47,906 nucleotides of DNA from an uncultured Marinomonas sp. (GCA_938009755.1 CALLIL010000054.1:1-47906), one strand, 5' to 3'. Numbered from the stretch's first letter, positions 24,890 to 36,553 are shown. The notes: generated from the sequence alone by a model not told the origin. Translations and numbers: made by a program.

Positions 24890-26002
24890 ATGAACCGCGT
24901 AAAGCGCATCAATATGTTAGCCGGCGTAACCATCGCCACCGCTTTATTTGTATCTGGCTGCTCATCAAATGATGATGAAGTCGTTACCGAGAAAAACATC
25001 ATTCGCCCAGTCAAATTGATTACGATTGATTCAACAGACTCTGTCAACATTCGCCGTTTCCCTGCGGAGTTAAAAGCCAGCGAAGAAGCAGATCTTGCTT
25101 TTCGTGTTGGCGGCCAGTTAATGAAAATACACGTTGTTGCGGGCCAGCGCGTGAAAAAAGGCGAATTATTGGCAGAACTTGATCCAGCAGACTTCCAACT
25201 TCAAGTGGAATTAGCTCAAGCAAATCAAAGCCTAGCGGATGCGCAATTTGAACGTATTCAAGCCATTTTCAAGCAAAATGCCACAACGCAAGATCAATAT
25301 GACACGAGCAAAGCCACATTAGATCAAGCCAACAATGCGTTGCAATCAGCAAAAAACCAACTGAAATACACCAAAGTATATGCGCCTTTCTCTGGGGTGA
25401 TTTCTTCTGTAGAAACGGATAATTTTCAGTATGTTTCTGCGACGCAAACACTGATGCACATTCAAAACATCGACAAGCTTGATGTGGAGTTTCAAGCGCC
25501 AGAAAGTCTGGTCGCAAGTTTCAAAGAGGTGCCAGATAATTACCGCCCAACGGTTATTCTAGATGTGGCTCCTGAAGAGCCATTATCAGCGGTTTATAAA
25601 GAGCACAATACATCACCAAACCAAATGTCGATGGCTTATGACGTTACCATGCACTTAATTCGTAACAACAAGTCGGGGAAAACCTTGCTGCCAGGCATGA
25701 CGGCAAACGTAGACATTGACCTAAATAAATTACTGGGTAAATCTCAGCACTTTGTTGTTCCAGTCGATGCCGTACTTCGCCATGAAAATATTAATACGGG
25801 AAAAGCTGAAAGCGTTGTTTGGGTCTTTAACCCAACAATGGGTGTCGTACAAACTCGCAAAGTAGAATTAGGCGTACTGGAAGGCAATAAAATCGAAATC
25901 AAATCTGGTCTCAACGTTGGAGATCAAATTGTCGCAGCCGGTGTTAGTAGCTTAACAGAGGGCTTACAAGTTCGCCCTTGGACACGTGAGCGAGGCTTAT
26001 AA
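24890..26002 (+). CDS. RND efflux membrane fusion protein (lipoprotein)
   Basis: A 370-residue periplasmic adaptor. A lipoprotein signal ends at FVSGC (about residue 25). The chain then shows the MFP layout: a beta-barrel start, a lipoyl half (GQLMKIHVVAGQRVKKGELLAELD), a coiled-coil hairpin rich in Gln/Ala (residues 95-150), the second lipoyl half (YTKVYAPFSGVISSV), and a C-terminal membrane-proximal domain. It links an inner-membrane RND pump to an outer-membrane channel. The ATG at 24890 follows ACGGAG; a TTG 15 nt earlier is not needed. It overlaps the pump gene by 1 nt (TAATG). No outer-membrane factor is encoded nearby. Confidence 0.93.
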   Translation: MNRVKRINMLAGVTIATALFVSGCSSNDDEVVTEKNIIRPVKLITIDSTDSVNIRRFPAELKASEEADLAFRVGGQLMKIHVVAGQRVKKGELLAELDPADFQLQVELAQANQSLADAQFERIQAIFKQNATTQDQYDTSKATLDQANNALQSAKNQLKYTKVYAPFSGVISSVETDNFQYVSATQTLMHIQNIDKLDVEFQAPESLVASFKEVPDNYRPTVILDVAPEEPLSAVYKEHNTSPNQMSMAYDVTMHLIRNNKSGKTLLPGMTANVDIDLNKLLGKSQHFVVPVDAVLRHENINTGKAESVVWVFNPTMGVVQTRKVELGVLEGNKIEIKSGLNVGDQIVAAGVSSLTEGLQVRPWTRERGL

Positions 26003-29000
26003 TGGATATCGCGGCTTATTTTATAAAACGTAAAGTCACCAGTTGGATGGTGACATTGATCCTATTGATTGGCGGCATTATTGCCTTTACTAACCTTGGT
26101 CAACTTGAAGATCCTGAATTTACCATCAAAGATGCACTGGTCATTACTTATTACCCAGGGGCCTCTCCTGAACAGGTAGAAGAAGAAGTCACCTATCCGA
26201 TTGAGTTGGCTCTGCAAAACTTGCCTTATGTGGACAAAATCACGTCTACCTCAAAAGCAGGTTACTCCAAAATTCAGCTCACCATCAAAGACACATATCG
26301 TTCCCAGCAGCTAAAACAAATCTGGGACGAAGTACGTAAAACGATCCAAGATCTTTCAGGCACCTTTTCAACTGGTGTCGGCACGCCTTACGTTTTCGAC
26401 GATTTTGGTGATGTGTATGGTGTCATGCTCGCGGTTAACGGCGAAGGTTATCCTTATAAAGACTTAGAAAACTATGTTGACCTGATCAAGCGCGAACTTG
26501 TATTGGTTGACGGTGTTGCCAAAGTGTCCGTTGCTGCAGAACAAAGTGAGCAAGTGACCATTGAGATTTCTCGTTCTAGATTAGCCAATGTTGGTATCGC
26601 TCCGAGTGAATTAACCACCTTGTTAGCGAACCAAAACAATGTCTCAAATGCGGGCCGAGTGAAAGTGGGCAGCGAATACATTCGCATTAGCCCTACGGGT
26701 GAATTCAAAGACATTTCTGAGTTAGAAAACCTCATTGTCGGCACACCTGTGGCGGGTAATTTAATTCGTTTAAAAGACATCGCCACAGTAAAGCGTGAAT
26801 ACGTTGAGCCAAAAACACACTTGGTTAACTTTAATGGTCATCAATCTTTATTATTAGGCATTTCCTTCTCCAAAGGTGTCAATGTCGTTAAAGTCGGTGA
26901 AGTTTTAGAAAAACGTATCGAAGAGCTGCAATACCAGCAACCTGTTGGCTTAAACATGGAGCCGATTTACTTTCAATCGAAAGAAGTCGATCGCTCTGTT
27001 TCAGACTTCTTGGTGAACTTAGCCGCCGCCGTTGGTATCGTTATTCTGGTTCTTTTGGTGTTCATGGGCGTTCGTTCCGGTATCTTGATTGGTCTTGTGT
27101 TGTTATTGACCATTCTTGGCACCTTCATTGTCATGGATTACATGAGCATTAATTTACAACGAATCTCTCTGGGTGGACTCATCATTGCTCTGGGTATGCT
27201 GGTAGACAATGCCATCGTTGTCACAGAAGGTGTGCTCATCGGTATGCAACGAGGCATGTCAAAAGTCCAAGCAGCCAGCGCTGTCGTCAAACAAACAAAA
27301 TGGCCTTTATTAGGTGCCACTATTATTGCCATTACGGCCTTCGCACCTATTGGCTTATCGCCAGACTCCGTTGGTGAATTTGTAGGTTCTTTGTTTTATG
27401 TGTTGTTGATCTCTCTTTTATTAAGTTGGATCACGGCCATTACCCTAACGCCTTTCTTTTGTGATTTATTTTTCAAAGAAACCGTTGAACATGCTCAAAA
27501 TGAGGCTGGCGAAGACGTATCAAATACCGAACAAGTAGACCCTTACAAAGGCTTTATTTTTGTAGGCTACAAGTGGTTATTAGACAAAGCCATGCATTAC
27601 CGCTGGGTGTCTGTCGCACTATTAGTTGGCTGTTTATTGACTTCTGGCTGGGCTTTCCAGTTTGTAAAACAAGCTTTTTTCCCGCCTTCTACCACGCCAA
27701 TGTTCTACATGGACATTCAAATGCCAGAAGGTACTCACATAGATGAAACCTATGCAAAAGTCACAGAAATTGAAGCAGAGTTACTGGCTGATGACCGTAT
27801 TGAGTTTGTGACGTCAACAACTGGACAAGGCGCTTTACGTTTCATGCTGACTTACACAGCGGAACAAACGAACACAAGCTACGCTCAGTTTATTGTCCGT
27901 ACGAAAACAGAAGAAGGTATTCCTAACCTGCTAAGAGATCTTTATTACAAAATGCAGGAAGAATACCCTGAACTTGAAGTGAAGCTACAACGTTTACAAT
28001 TAGGACCTTCTACAGGTTCCAAAATTGAAGCCCGTATCAGTGGCCCAGATCCAAAACTGTTACGCCAATTCAGCGCTCAAATACAAACTATTTATCGTGA
28101 AGACGGTGGTTTAGAAAGTATCAAGGACAACTGGCGTCAACCCGTAAAAGTGCTTCGTCCTATCTTTAATGATGCCCAAGCAAGACGTTTAGGTATCAGC
28201 AAAACAGACTTAGATGAGGTGTTGCTCACCAACTTTACAGGCTCGCAAATTGGTTCGTATCGTGATGGTTCAGATTTATTGCCTATCGTGCGTACTGCAC
28301 CTGAAAGTGAACGTGTTTCAATCGACCAGATTCGTGACTTGCAAATTTATAGTCCGTCGACAGGCTCGTACGTTACGCTGTCTACCTTGGTGTCAGGGTT
28401 CGAAACGGTTTGGGAAGACCCAATCATTGAACGTCGTGATCGTAAACGTACAATCACTGTAATGGCCGATCCTAAAATATTAGGAGATGAAACCGCAGAC
28501 GCTGTCTTTAAACGTATTCGTGGGCCAGTAGAAGCGATTGAATTACCGCCAGGTTATGATCTTGAATGGGGTGGCGAATACGAAAGCAGTACAGATGCAC
28601 AGGCGAACATCTTTGGCGCTTTGCCAATGGGCTATCTGTTTATGTTTATCATTACCATATTGCTGTTTAACTCTGTTCGAGTACCGTTAACCATTTGGTT
28701 CTGTGTGCCTTTGGCCTTGATCGGTGTGTCCACAGGGCTGCTTGTGATGAACTCTGCCTTTAGCTTCATGGCACTGCTAGGCTTCCTAAGTTTATCTGGC
28801 ATGACAGTGAAAAACGGTATCGTACTGGCCGATCAGATCAACTACGAATTGGAACAAGGCACGGAAAAATACGAAGCCATTTTCAATTCCGCCGTGAGTC
28901 GTGTTCGTCCAGTTTGTATGGCAGCCATCACTACAATCTTAGGGATGATACCTTTACTCTTTGATGCTTTCTTTGAAGGCATGGCGGTGGTGATCTCGTT

Positions 29001-29100
29001 TGGTTTGGGTTTCTCAACCGTTCTGACCTTGATCGCTGTTCCAGTATTTTACGCCCTGCTATTCCGCGTTAAATACCGCCCACACAGTGAATTTGATTAG
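26002..29100 (+). CDS. RND-family efflux pump, inner-membrane subunit
   Basis: A 1032-residue proton-driven pump with two repeats of one helix, a large periplasmic loop and six helices. Family segments include DPEFTIKDALVITYYPGASPEQVEEEVT near residue 36, the TM4 proton-relay segment LGMLVDNAIVV (Asp402) and the TM10 lysine in SGMTVKNGIVLADQ. Where AcrB has two adjacent aspartates, this protein has Asp-Asn, as in several AcrB relatives. The start overlaps the adaptor stop codon (TAATG). Substrates are unknown. A LysR gene follows 96 nt downstream on the same strand. Confidence 0.94.
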   Translation: MDIAAYFIKRKVTSWMVTLILLIGGIIAFTNLGQLEDPEFTIKDALVITYYPGASPEQVEEEVTYPIELALQNLPYVDKITSTSKAGYSKIQLTIKDTYRSQQLKQIWDEVRKTIQDLSGTFSTGVGTPYVFDDFGDVYGVMLAVNGEGYPYKDLENYVDLIKRELVLVDGVAKVSVAAEQSEQVTIEISRSRLANVGIAPSELTTLLANQNNVSNAGRVKVGSEYIRISPTGEFKDISELENLIVGTPVAGNLIRLKDIATVKREYVEPKTHLVNFNGHQSLLLGISFSKGVNVVKVGEVLEKRIEELQYQQPVGLNMEPIYFQSKEVDRSVSDFLVNLAAAVGIVILVLLVFMGVRSGILIGLVLLLTILGTFIVMDYMSINLQRISLGGLIIALGMLVDNAIVVTEGVLIGMQRGMSKVQAASAVVKQTKWPLLGATIIAITAFAPIGLSPDSVGEFVGSLFYVLLISLLLSWITAITLTPFFCDLFFKETVEHAQNEAGEDVSNTEQVDPYKGFIFVGYKWLLDKAMHYRWVSVALLVGCLLTSGWAFQFVKQAFFPPSTTPMFYMDIQMPEGTHIDETYAKVTEIEAELLADDRIEFVTSTTGQGALRFMLTYTAEQTNTSYAQFIVRTKTEEGIPNLLRDLYYKMQEEYPELEVKLQRLQLGPSTGSKIEARISGPDPKLLRQFSAQIQTIYREDGGLESIKDNWRQPVKVLRPIFNDAQARRLGISKTDLDEVLLTNFTGSQIGSYRDGSDLLPIVRTAPESERVSIDQIRDLQIYSPSTGSYVTLSTLVSGFETVWEDPIIERRDRKRTITVMADPKILGDETADAVFKRIRGPVEAIELPPGYDLEWGGEYESSTDAQANIFGALPMGYLFMFIITILLFNSVRVPLTIWFCVPLALIGVSTGLLVMNSAFSFMALLGFLSLSGMTVKNGIVLADQINYELEQGTEKYEAIFNSAVSRVRPVCMAAITTILGMIPLLFDAFFEGMAVVISFGLGFSTVLTLIAVPVFYALLFRVKYRPHSEFD

Positions 29101-29196
29101 TCAAAATCACTGGCGCAATAAGCCTTGTCGCCCTTACATTTAAACAGTAAGTGCGCAAGGCGATTGCCTCATCATTTCCACCCTATCGAGAACTGT

Positions 29197-30204
29197 ATGC
29201 AATTAGACGATATCTTAAAACTCGACATTAAGCTTCTTGTTGCTTTCACCACTATCATGGAAGAAGGCAGTGTTTCTCGTGCGGCAGAAAAGCTAGGTGT
29301 GACTCAGCCAGCTCTTAGTAAAAGCCTACAAAGATTGAGAGAGCTGTTTGATGATTCCTTGTTTACTCGCCAAGCTTACGGTTTAACACCAACAGCCAGA
29401 GCAAGCGAGCTGCACGGACATATCCAACCGATATTGAGCTCTTTATCTAAATTAATGACACCAAATACATTAGATATCGCGAACCTGAGCAGAAAATTTA
29501 AACTGCGCGTAGATGAAAGTGACCTTGAGAACTTTATCGAACCATTATTGGCGTCATTACAATACGAAGCACCAAGGCTTCAGTTATCCATTACGTCATG
29601 GGGCGACACGCAGTTTGATCAATTAACGTCTGGTAATGTGGATTTAGGTATTAGAAGAGTCAATGATACACCCAGTAATATTCGCAGTAAGTTAGTCGGT
29701 TATATGGAAGCTTGCATTGTCATCAGTGAAGCTCACCCTCTTTTCAATAAAGAATCTGCCACATTAAAAGAATTGCTAGAACACCGCTTTGTCACTCATC
29801 ATTTAGGGCATAACCAAAGCAGCACTTTTACAAAAGCACAACTGAAGCTAAAACAGCAGGGCTATCAACTTGAACCATCGTTAGAAACAGACAGCCTCAT
29901 GGCGGCCATGCAGGCGGTAAAACGTGGTATGGCGCTGGTTGCATCACGTTCTATTGGTGAGCTTTTCATTAAGCTCATGTCGTCGAAAACATCTTCAAGC
30001 GAGCAATGTGGCGTATTGAACTTCCATCCTGTGAAGATTTTACCGATTCCAAATGAGGTGATTGAAGTAGACGAATACAGCGGTAGTCACCCTATTCATA
30101 TTTTCTGGCACGAACGCTTCAATAATGACCTAGCTCATCGTTGGTTAAGAGAAAAAATCATCCTATTGATGAGAGAGTCTCCTTGGATGCATCCACCCGC
30201 TTAG
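29197..30204 (+). CDS. LysR-family regulator downstream of the RND pump
   Basis: A 335-residue LTTR. The DNA-binding part (residues 1-75) reads LDIKLLVAFTTIMEEGSVSRAAEKLGVTQPALSKSLQRLRELFDD in segments, close to the NodD/LeuO-like branch. The ATG at 29197 begins the family-like sequence; 24 further in-frame residues upstream are not typical. It is co-oriented with, and 96 nt after, the efflux pump gene, so it may regulate it, but LysR regulators more often sit divergently, so the link is weak. Confidence 0.83.
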   Translation: MQLDDILKLDIKLLVAFTTIMEEGSVSRAAEKLGVTQPALSKSLQRLRELFDDSLFTRQAYGLTPTARASELHGHIQPILSSLSKLMTPNTLDIANLSRKFKLRVDESDLENFIEPLLASLQYEAPRLQLSITSWGDTQFDQLTSGNVDLGIRRVNDTPSNIRSKLVGYMEACIVISEAHPLFNKESATLKELLEHRFVTHHLGHNQSSTFTKAQLKLKQQGYQLEPSLETDSLMAAMQAVKRGMALVASRSIGELFIKLMSSKTSSSEQCGVLNFHPVKILPIPNEVIEVDEYSGSHPIHIFWHERFNNDLAHRWLREKIILLMRESPWMHPPA

Positions 30205-30230
30205 TATGGATTTGACTCTAATTTTCTAGA

Positions 30231-30452
30231 CTAATCCACGTTTTGTTCGGCTCTGATCCATTCAAAACGTGGGATACTTTCACCATTAATTTCGACCGTT
30301 TCCTTAAACATGCTTAATGGTCTTGCCCACCAGCCGAATTCCCCATACAAGGCTTGATAAATCACCAAACTCTCTTCGGTTTCACTGTGTTTTGCCACAC
30401 GCTCAACCCAATACTCCGCGCCTTTATAGTGTTTATAAACGCCAACTTTCAT
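30231..30452 (-). CDS. DUF1653 small protein
   Basis: A 73-residue protein with the DUF1653 signature: YKHYKGAEYWVERVAKHSET near the start, then VIYQALYGEFGWWARPLSMFKETV and a final PRF-W segment. Function is not established for the family. It is convergent with the LysR gene (26 nt apart) and divergent from the ast operon. Confidence 0.85.
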   Translation of the reverse strand: MKVGVYKHYKGAEYWVERVAKHSETEESLVIYQALYGEFGWWARPLSMFKETVEINGESIPRFEWIRAEQNVD

Positions 30453-30619
30453 TTTTAACCTCTCTTACTCATTCAATCAATTCAAACATTCTTACTAGTA
30501 AGCGCTATAAAACACGCTATATTTTAAAAACCGTGTCGCAAATTCGAAACTTTCAACCTTACCTTGCTTTGGCAAGTCAGCAATAATAAATACTTACTCG
30601 AGCTATTATTGGATTCATT

Positions 30620-31633
30620 ATGTACCTTGTTCGTCCGGCAGACTTTGCAGACCTTCCCGCATTAGAGCGATTGGCTCAACAAGCTGGTATTGGCATCACA
30701 AACTTTCCAGCCAACCGTGAGCGACTTAATGACAAGATCGCGTCTTCTCGACGCTCTTTTCAAACCGACGTCGTGCAACCGGGAGACGAATCCTACTTGT
30801 TTGTTCTTGTGGATACTAGCAAAGACGACATCGTTGGCTGCTGTGGTATTGACGCCATGGTAGGAACCGATGCGCCTTTTTACAGCTATCGCATTGACGA
30901 AGTGGTACACGCCTCACCACAATTGCAAATTCACAATCGAATTCCAGCGCTTTTTCTCTGTCATGACTACAGTGGCACCAGTCGTTTAATGGCTTTGGTG
31001 GTCGACAAAGCCCATCAAAATACAACAGCCATGTCATTGTTATCCAAAGCCCGCTTGTTGTTTATTGCCCATTATCCTGAGCGTTTCACCAAACGCCTTT
31101 TTGCCGAACTTCGAGGCGAAAGCGACAAACACGGCTATTCTGCTTTTTGGGACTCTCTTGGTAAGCACTTTTTTTCCATGGACTTTCAAAAAGCCGACTA
31201 TCTTTCAGGTATCAGTAATAAACATTTTATCGCCGACTTAATGCCGCGTTACCCAATTTATGTGCCTACACTGCCTGAAAGTGCGCAAGAAGCCATTGGC
31301 GTCATTCATGAGAAATCGAGTAAAAGTGCCGATATTTTATTAGACGAAGGGTTTGAGTTTCGTGGTTATGTAGACATTTTTGATGCTGGTCCAACCATCG
31401 AAGCACGAACGGAAAGCTTAAAAACCATTACTCGACAAGAGATCGGAAAAGCCCTTACCGTTCCGGACGCCAGTAAAGGCGATATGCACATTATTTCTGC
31501 GGGTCATTTAGAACATTTTAGAGTCACAGCAGCACCAGCAGAACAACAAGTTACAGGTTTAGGATTAGAAGTAGAAACGCAAGAAAGGCTATCAATTTCT
31601 GCAGGACACCAAATTCAGTGGGCGAAGCTATAA
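30620..31633 (+). CDS. astA: Arginine N-succinyltransferase subunit 1 (AruF/AstA type)
   Basis: A 337-residue AstA-family acyltransferase with the N-terminal MYLVRPADFADLPALERLAQQAG, the FAELRGESDKHG-SAFWDSLGKHFFSMDF segment near residue 165 and the FIADLMPRYPIYV segment near 205. It succinylates arginine (and ornithine) using succinyl-CoA, the first step of the arginine succinyltransferase pathway. A second paralogue follows 94 nt downstream, as in Pseudomonas where AruF and AruG form a heteromer. First gene of astA-astA-astD-astB; astC and astE are not in the window. Ribosome site is weak (GGA). Confidence 0.93.
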   Translation: MYLVRPADFADLPALERLAQQAGIGITNFPANRERLNDKIASSRRSFQTDVVQPGDESYLFVLVDTSKDDIVGCCGIDAMVGTDAPFYSYRIDEVVHASPQLQIHNRIPALFLCHDYSGTSRLMALVVDKAHQNTTAMSLLSKARLLFIAHYPERFTKRLFAELRGESDKHGYSAFWDSLGKHFFSMDFQKADYLSGISNKHFIADLMPRYPIYVPTLPESAQEAIGVIHEKSSKSADILLDEGFEFRGYVDIFDAGPTIEARTESLKTITRQEIGKALTVPDASKGDMHIISAGHLEHFRVTAAPAEQQVTGLGLEVETQERLSISAGHQIQWAKL

Positions 31634-31727
31634 CAGCGCGCCAACATAGCACCAAAAAAGTAAAACAACATACATTCTAACGTCGTCTTTCCAATACGAC
31701 TTATCGAATACAAGAGGACAACACCCC

Positions 31728-32777
31728 ATGATGGTCATTCGCCCTATTCATCAAAATGACTTAGCAGCGTTACATCGGCTAGCCGAAAAAACTGGCACAG
31801 GCTTTACCTCTTTAACACCAAACGAGAAAAGTCTTAAAGCGAAAATCGACATTTCAGTGGCGTCTTTTGAAAAAGAAAACATTACCAAGCCCCATGATGA
31901 AAACTATTTAATGGTGCTCGAAGACACGACCACAGGCGACATTGTCGGCACCTGCGGCATTCTTGCCACAGTCGGCTTAGACGAACCGTTTTACAGCTAT
32001 CACCTTGGTACCATCACGCACGCGTCTCGTGAATTGGGTGTTCATAACGCCATTCCTACCTTGATTTTGAACAATGATTTCACCGGCTTTAGTGAAATAT
32101 GCACCTTATTTTTGGAAGAGGAATACCGCCATTCAAAAAATGGCCAGCTACTTTCTAAATCGCGCTTCATGTTTATGGCGCAATTTCCTGAGCGCTTCAC
32201 AGAAAAAGTTTTTGCAGAAATGCGCGGTGTTTGTGATGAAAATGGCATGTCACCTTTGTGGGAAAGCCTTGGTCGCCACTTTTTCTCCATCGATTTCAAA
32301 AAAGCCGACGAACTCACCTCACTCGGCAGCAAACAATTTATCGCTGAATTGATGCCAAACAACCCTGTTTACGTGAACCTCTTACCGAAAGAAGCCCGCG
32401 ACGTTCTTGGTGAGGTTCATGACAATACAAAGCCAGCGCGTCGATTATTAGAACAAGAAGGTTTCCGCTATGAGAACTATGTGGACATTTTTGATGGCGG
32501 CCCAAGTTTAGAAGCCAGAGTTCAAGACATTCGAGCAGTCCGTGATAGTCGCTTATGCCTTGCCAACATTGGCCAACCTAAAGGTGCCGTAGGTCAAAAT
32601 GAGCAAGGACACTATTACCTAGTGTCCAATGCAAAAGTAACCAATTTCCGCTGCATCTTGATTCAACGCTCAATACAACCTGGCAGCGCCATGACACTCA
32701 CACAAGAAGAAGCTGACAATTTGTGCGTAACTAATAAAGAACCTGTGCGCATTGTTGAATTGTCCCCTAACGCGTAA
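31728..32777 (+). CDS. astA: Arginine N-succinyltransferase subunit 2 (AruG/AstA type)
   Basis: A 349-residue paralogue of the preceding protein, with the same landmarks: MVIRPIHQNDLAALHRLAEKTGTGF, the LSKSRFMFMAQFPERF segment, FAEMRGVCDENG and FIAELMPNNPVYV. Together the two probably form one heteromeric enzyme. AAGAGGA lies about ten bases before the first of two ATGs. Product: N2-succinylarginine. The next gene, astD, starts 45 nt downstream. Confidence 0.93.
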   Translation: MMVIRPIHQNDLAALHRLAEKTGTGFTSLTPNEKSLKAKIDISVASFEKENITKPHDENYLMVLEDTTTGDIVGTCGILATVGLDEPFYSYHLGTITHASRELGVHNAIPTLILNNDFTGFSEICTLFLEEEYRHSKNGQLLSKSRFMFMAQFPERFTEKVFAEMRGVCDENGMSPLWESLGRHFFSIDFKKADELTSLGSKQFIAELMPNNPVYVNLLPKEARDVLGEVHDNTKPARRLLEQEGFRYENYVDIFDGGPSLEARVQDIRAVRDSRLCLANIGQPKGAVGQNEQGHYYLVSNAKVTNFRCILIQRSIQPGSAMTLTQEEADNLCVTNKEPVRIVELSPNA

Positions 32778-32810
32778 ATCATTATTGGCATTCATAAATA
32801 CGAACGCTAA

Positions 32811-34295
<1,485 letters not shown>

Positions 34296-34301
34296 TTTGA
34301 A

Positions 34302-34341
34302 AGCACTTAATAGCACTTAACAGCACTTAACAGCACTTAAT
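34302..34341 (+). repeat. Tandem decamer array between astD and astB (4 copies)
   Basis: Four head-to-tail copies of AGCACTTAAY (T, C, C, T at the last position) fill most of the 66-bp astD-astB gap, ending 20 bp before the astB start. The perfect periodicity suggests a slippage-prone tract whose copy number could vary and change intercistronic spacing. Confidence 0.95.
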
Positions 34342-34361
34342 AAAAAAACAGAGAATCAAAG

Positions 34362-35708
34362 ATGAACAAAGCGACAGAAGCCAATTTCGATGGTTTAGTG
34401 GGACCCACTCACAATTACAGCGGCCTTTCATTTGGTAATGTCGCGTCAGTAAACAACTCAGCGCGCCCATCAAACCCAAAAGCCGCCGCCAAACAAGGCT
34501 TAATTAAAATGAAAGCCTTGGCCGACATGGGATTTGTGCAAGGCGTGTTAGCGCCCCATGAGCGCCCGCACATTCCAACGCTGCGTAAACTTGGTTTCAC
34601 AGGTTCCGACGCTAAAGTGCTCGAACAAGTGGCAAAACAGTCCCCTAAACTTTTGGCCTCTGTGAGTTCTGCCTCGTGTATGTGGACGGCCAACGCGGCT
34701 ACCGTTTCGCCAAGCGGCGACACCAAAGACGGTCGCGTACATTTCACGCCAGCGAACTTAATCAATAAATTTCACCGCTCTATTGAACACGAAACCACAG
34801 GTGCGATTTTACAAGCCACGTTTAAAGACGACGCGCATTTTGCTCATCATAATGCTTTGCCAAACGTCGATCACTTTGGCGATGAAGGCGCGGCAAATCA
34901 CACACGTTTTTGCGATCAATATGGCGAACGAGGCATAGAATTCTTTGTCTATGGTATGGAAGCCTTTAATCAAAGTGCGCCACGCCCAAGCAAGTTTCCT
35001 GCGCGTCACACATTGGAAGCGTCTCAAGCGGTCGCCCGTGCACATGGTTTAGTGGATAACCATGTAGTTTATGCACAACAAAACCCTGCAGTAATCGATG
35101 CGGGCGTTTTCCACAACGATGTGATTGCCGTTGGCAATCGCAACGCGCACTTTTACCATCAAGACGCTTTCCTTGATACGGCAAAAATGAAGCAAGATTT
35201 ACTCACCGCTTGGGGCGACAGAGCCTCGCCATTCCATTTAATTGAAGTACCAAGCAACCGAATATCCATTGAAGATTGTGTGCAATCTTATCTCTTCAAT
35301 AGTCAATTATTGAGCCGTGGCGACAGCAACATGGTGCTTGTGGTGCCAGAAGAATGTGAAAACAACCAAAGCGTTTGGCGTTACTTAAAGGAATTGGTGG
35401 AAGGCCCTTCACCGATCAATGAGATCAAAATGTTTGATCTCAAACAAAGCATGAGCAACGGCGGCGGCCCAGCTTGCCTTCGATTACGAGTGGCGTTAAC
35501 CGAAGCAGAGCAGCAAGCGGTTAACCCTTTCACATTAATGAATGACGCGCTATTTGAGCAGCTAACAAATTGGGTGGATAAACATTACCGAGACGAGCTG
35601 CACGAAGCCGACCTCGCCGACCCTCAACTCTTGATGGAAAGTCACACCGCATTGGATGAATTGACGCAGATATTGAAACTAGGCAGCGTGTACGAATTTC
35701 AACGATAA
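34362..35708 (+). CDS. astB: N-succinylarginine dihydrolase
   Basis: A 448-residue guanidine-modifying enzyme (AstB). The N-terminal [21 protein letters not shown], the [17 protein letters not shown] segment near residue 105, the HNDVIAVGN region near 250 and the catalytic Cys in [13 protein letters not shown] near 370 are family hallmarks. It removes two ammonia and CO2 from succinylarginine to give succinylornithine. Length matches E. coli AstB (447). Last gene of the operon here; a hairpin follows. Confidence 0.96.
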   Translation: MNKATEANFDGLVGPTHNYSGLSFGNVASVNNSARPSNPKAAAKQGLIKMKALADMGFVQGVLAPHERPHIPTLRKLGFTGSDAKVLEQVAKQSPKLLASVSSASCMWTANAATVSPSGDTKDGRVHFTPANLINKFHRSIEHETTGAILQATFKDDAHFAHHNALPNVDHFGDEGAANHTRFCDQYGERGIEFFVYGMEAFNQSAPRPSKFPARHTLEASQAVARAHGLVDNHVVYAQQNPAVIDAGVFHNDVIAVGNRNAHFYHQDAFLDTAKMKQDLLTAWGDRASPFHLIEVPSNRISIEDCVQSYLFNSQLLSRGDSNMVLVVPEECENNQSVWRYLKELVEGPSPINEIKMFDLKQSMSNGGGPACLRLRVALTEAEQQAVNPFTLMNDALFEQLTNWVDKHYRDELHEADLADPQLLMESHTALDELTQILKLGSVYEFQR

Positions 35709-35745
35709 ACCCAACGGTTCCTTTATATCGCCTAAAAGCACGAAA

Positions 35746-35779
35746 CACGGCCTACATTGATTGTCTTTTGTAGGCCGTG
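35746..35779. terminator. Hairpin between convergent astB and iclR genes
   Basis: Perfect 11-bp stem CACGGCCTACA (35746-35756) / TGTAGGCCGTG (35769-35779) with a 12-nt loop. It sits between the stops of two convergent genes and can act on either strand; the following T-runs are weak. Confidence 0.6.
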
Positions 35780-35791
35780 ATTGGTTTAGTA

Positions 35792-36553
35792 TTAAACAAT
35801 TCTTGATGACAGCTGTCTTGCGGCTTTGATCAATTTCTTCGAAAAATCCCGCGTGTCTTGATCGGTTAAAAAGTCGCGATTAATGCCCGTGCTGATTGCT
35901 GCAATGGGTTCATTTCTTACGTTTAGAATCGGCGCTGCAATACAACTTATATCTTGCTCAACTTCCCCTTGACTCACGGCGTATCCCAAGCGATTTGCGC
36001 GCTCTAAATCCTCTTCGATTTTTGACAATAAACAGGAAAAATCCCTGTCACTTTCCGCTTGCCTTGCAAAATAGTTCTGTTGCCATTTTTCATCCAACAT
36101 AGACAGAATGGCTTTTCCACCAGCGGATGAATATAACGGCATGGTTTGCCCAACGTACAGGTTAACAGTACTGCTTGATGAAGGCTCCACCTTTGACACG
36201 ACAACCATGGTATCACCGATCGGTACACTCAAAAAAATGGGCTGATGTAGCTCATTTTTCAAAATGACAGCAATGGGATGAAAAAAGGGAATAATGCTCT
36301 GTTTACTGTACACAGTGGATGCGACTTGAAAAACCTTCGAACCAATACTGTAGGACTTTTTACGACTGGTGTTCAGTGCCACCATTTGATGATCCAACAA
36401 AGCATTGATAATTCGATGACAACTGGCGGAAGGCAACCCAGTGTGGTCGCAAATTTCAGTTAAGGTTAACGGATAACCAGAGCTCGCCAATAAATCAATA
36501 ATTAGCACCGCGCCATCCACAGCGGGTGCTTTTGATTTCTCTTGCTTTATCAT
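35792..36553 (-). CDS. IclR-family transcriptional regulator
   Basis: A 253-residue regulator with the N-terminal winged helix (ALLIIDLLASSGYPLTLTEICDHTGLPSASCHRIINAL-type, about residues 12-70) and the C-terminal IclR effector domain, including GGKAILSMLDE near residue 145 and ISCIAAPILN near 205. The ATG at 36553 has AAGAGA upstream; an ATG 30 nt earlier lies inside an operator-like palindrome and has no ribosome site. It is divergent from a three-gene catabolic operon, and both promoters carry the same TTCATATATGAA core, so it probably represses both. Confidence 0.88.
   Translation of the reverse strand: MIKQEKSKAPAVDGAVLIIDLLASSGYPLTLTEICDHTGLPSASCHRIINALLDHQMVALNTSRKKSYSIGSKVFQVASTVYSKQSIIPFFHPIAVILKNELHQPIFLSVPIGDTMVVVSKVEPSSSSTVNLYVGQTMPLYSSAGGKAILSMLDEKWQQNYFARQAESDRDFSCLLSKIEEDLERANRLGYAVSQGEVEQDISCIAAPILNVRNEPIAAISTGINRDFLTDQDTRDFSKKLIKAARQLSSRIV

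Noticed and set aside
30570-30585. Possible sigma-54 promoter (TGGCAAG) upstream of the ast operon
   Set aside because: The -24 part is similar, but the -12 position reads CAATA instead of TTGCA, so the match is too poor to report although ast genes are sigma-54 dependent in E. coli.
34302-34341. CRISPR-like array
   Set aside because: The repeat units are 10 bp and directly adjacent with no spacers; it is a simple tandem repeat.
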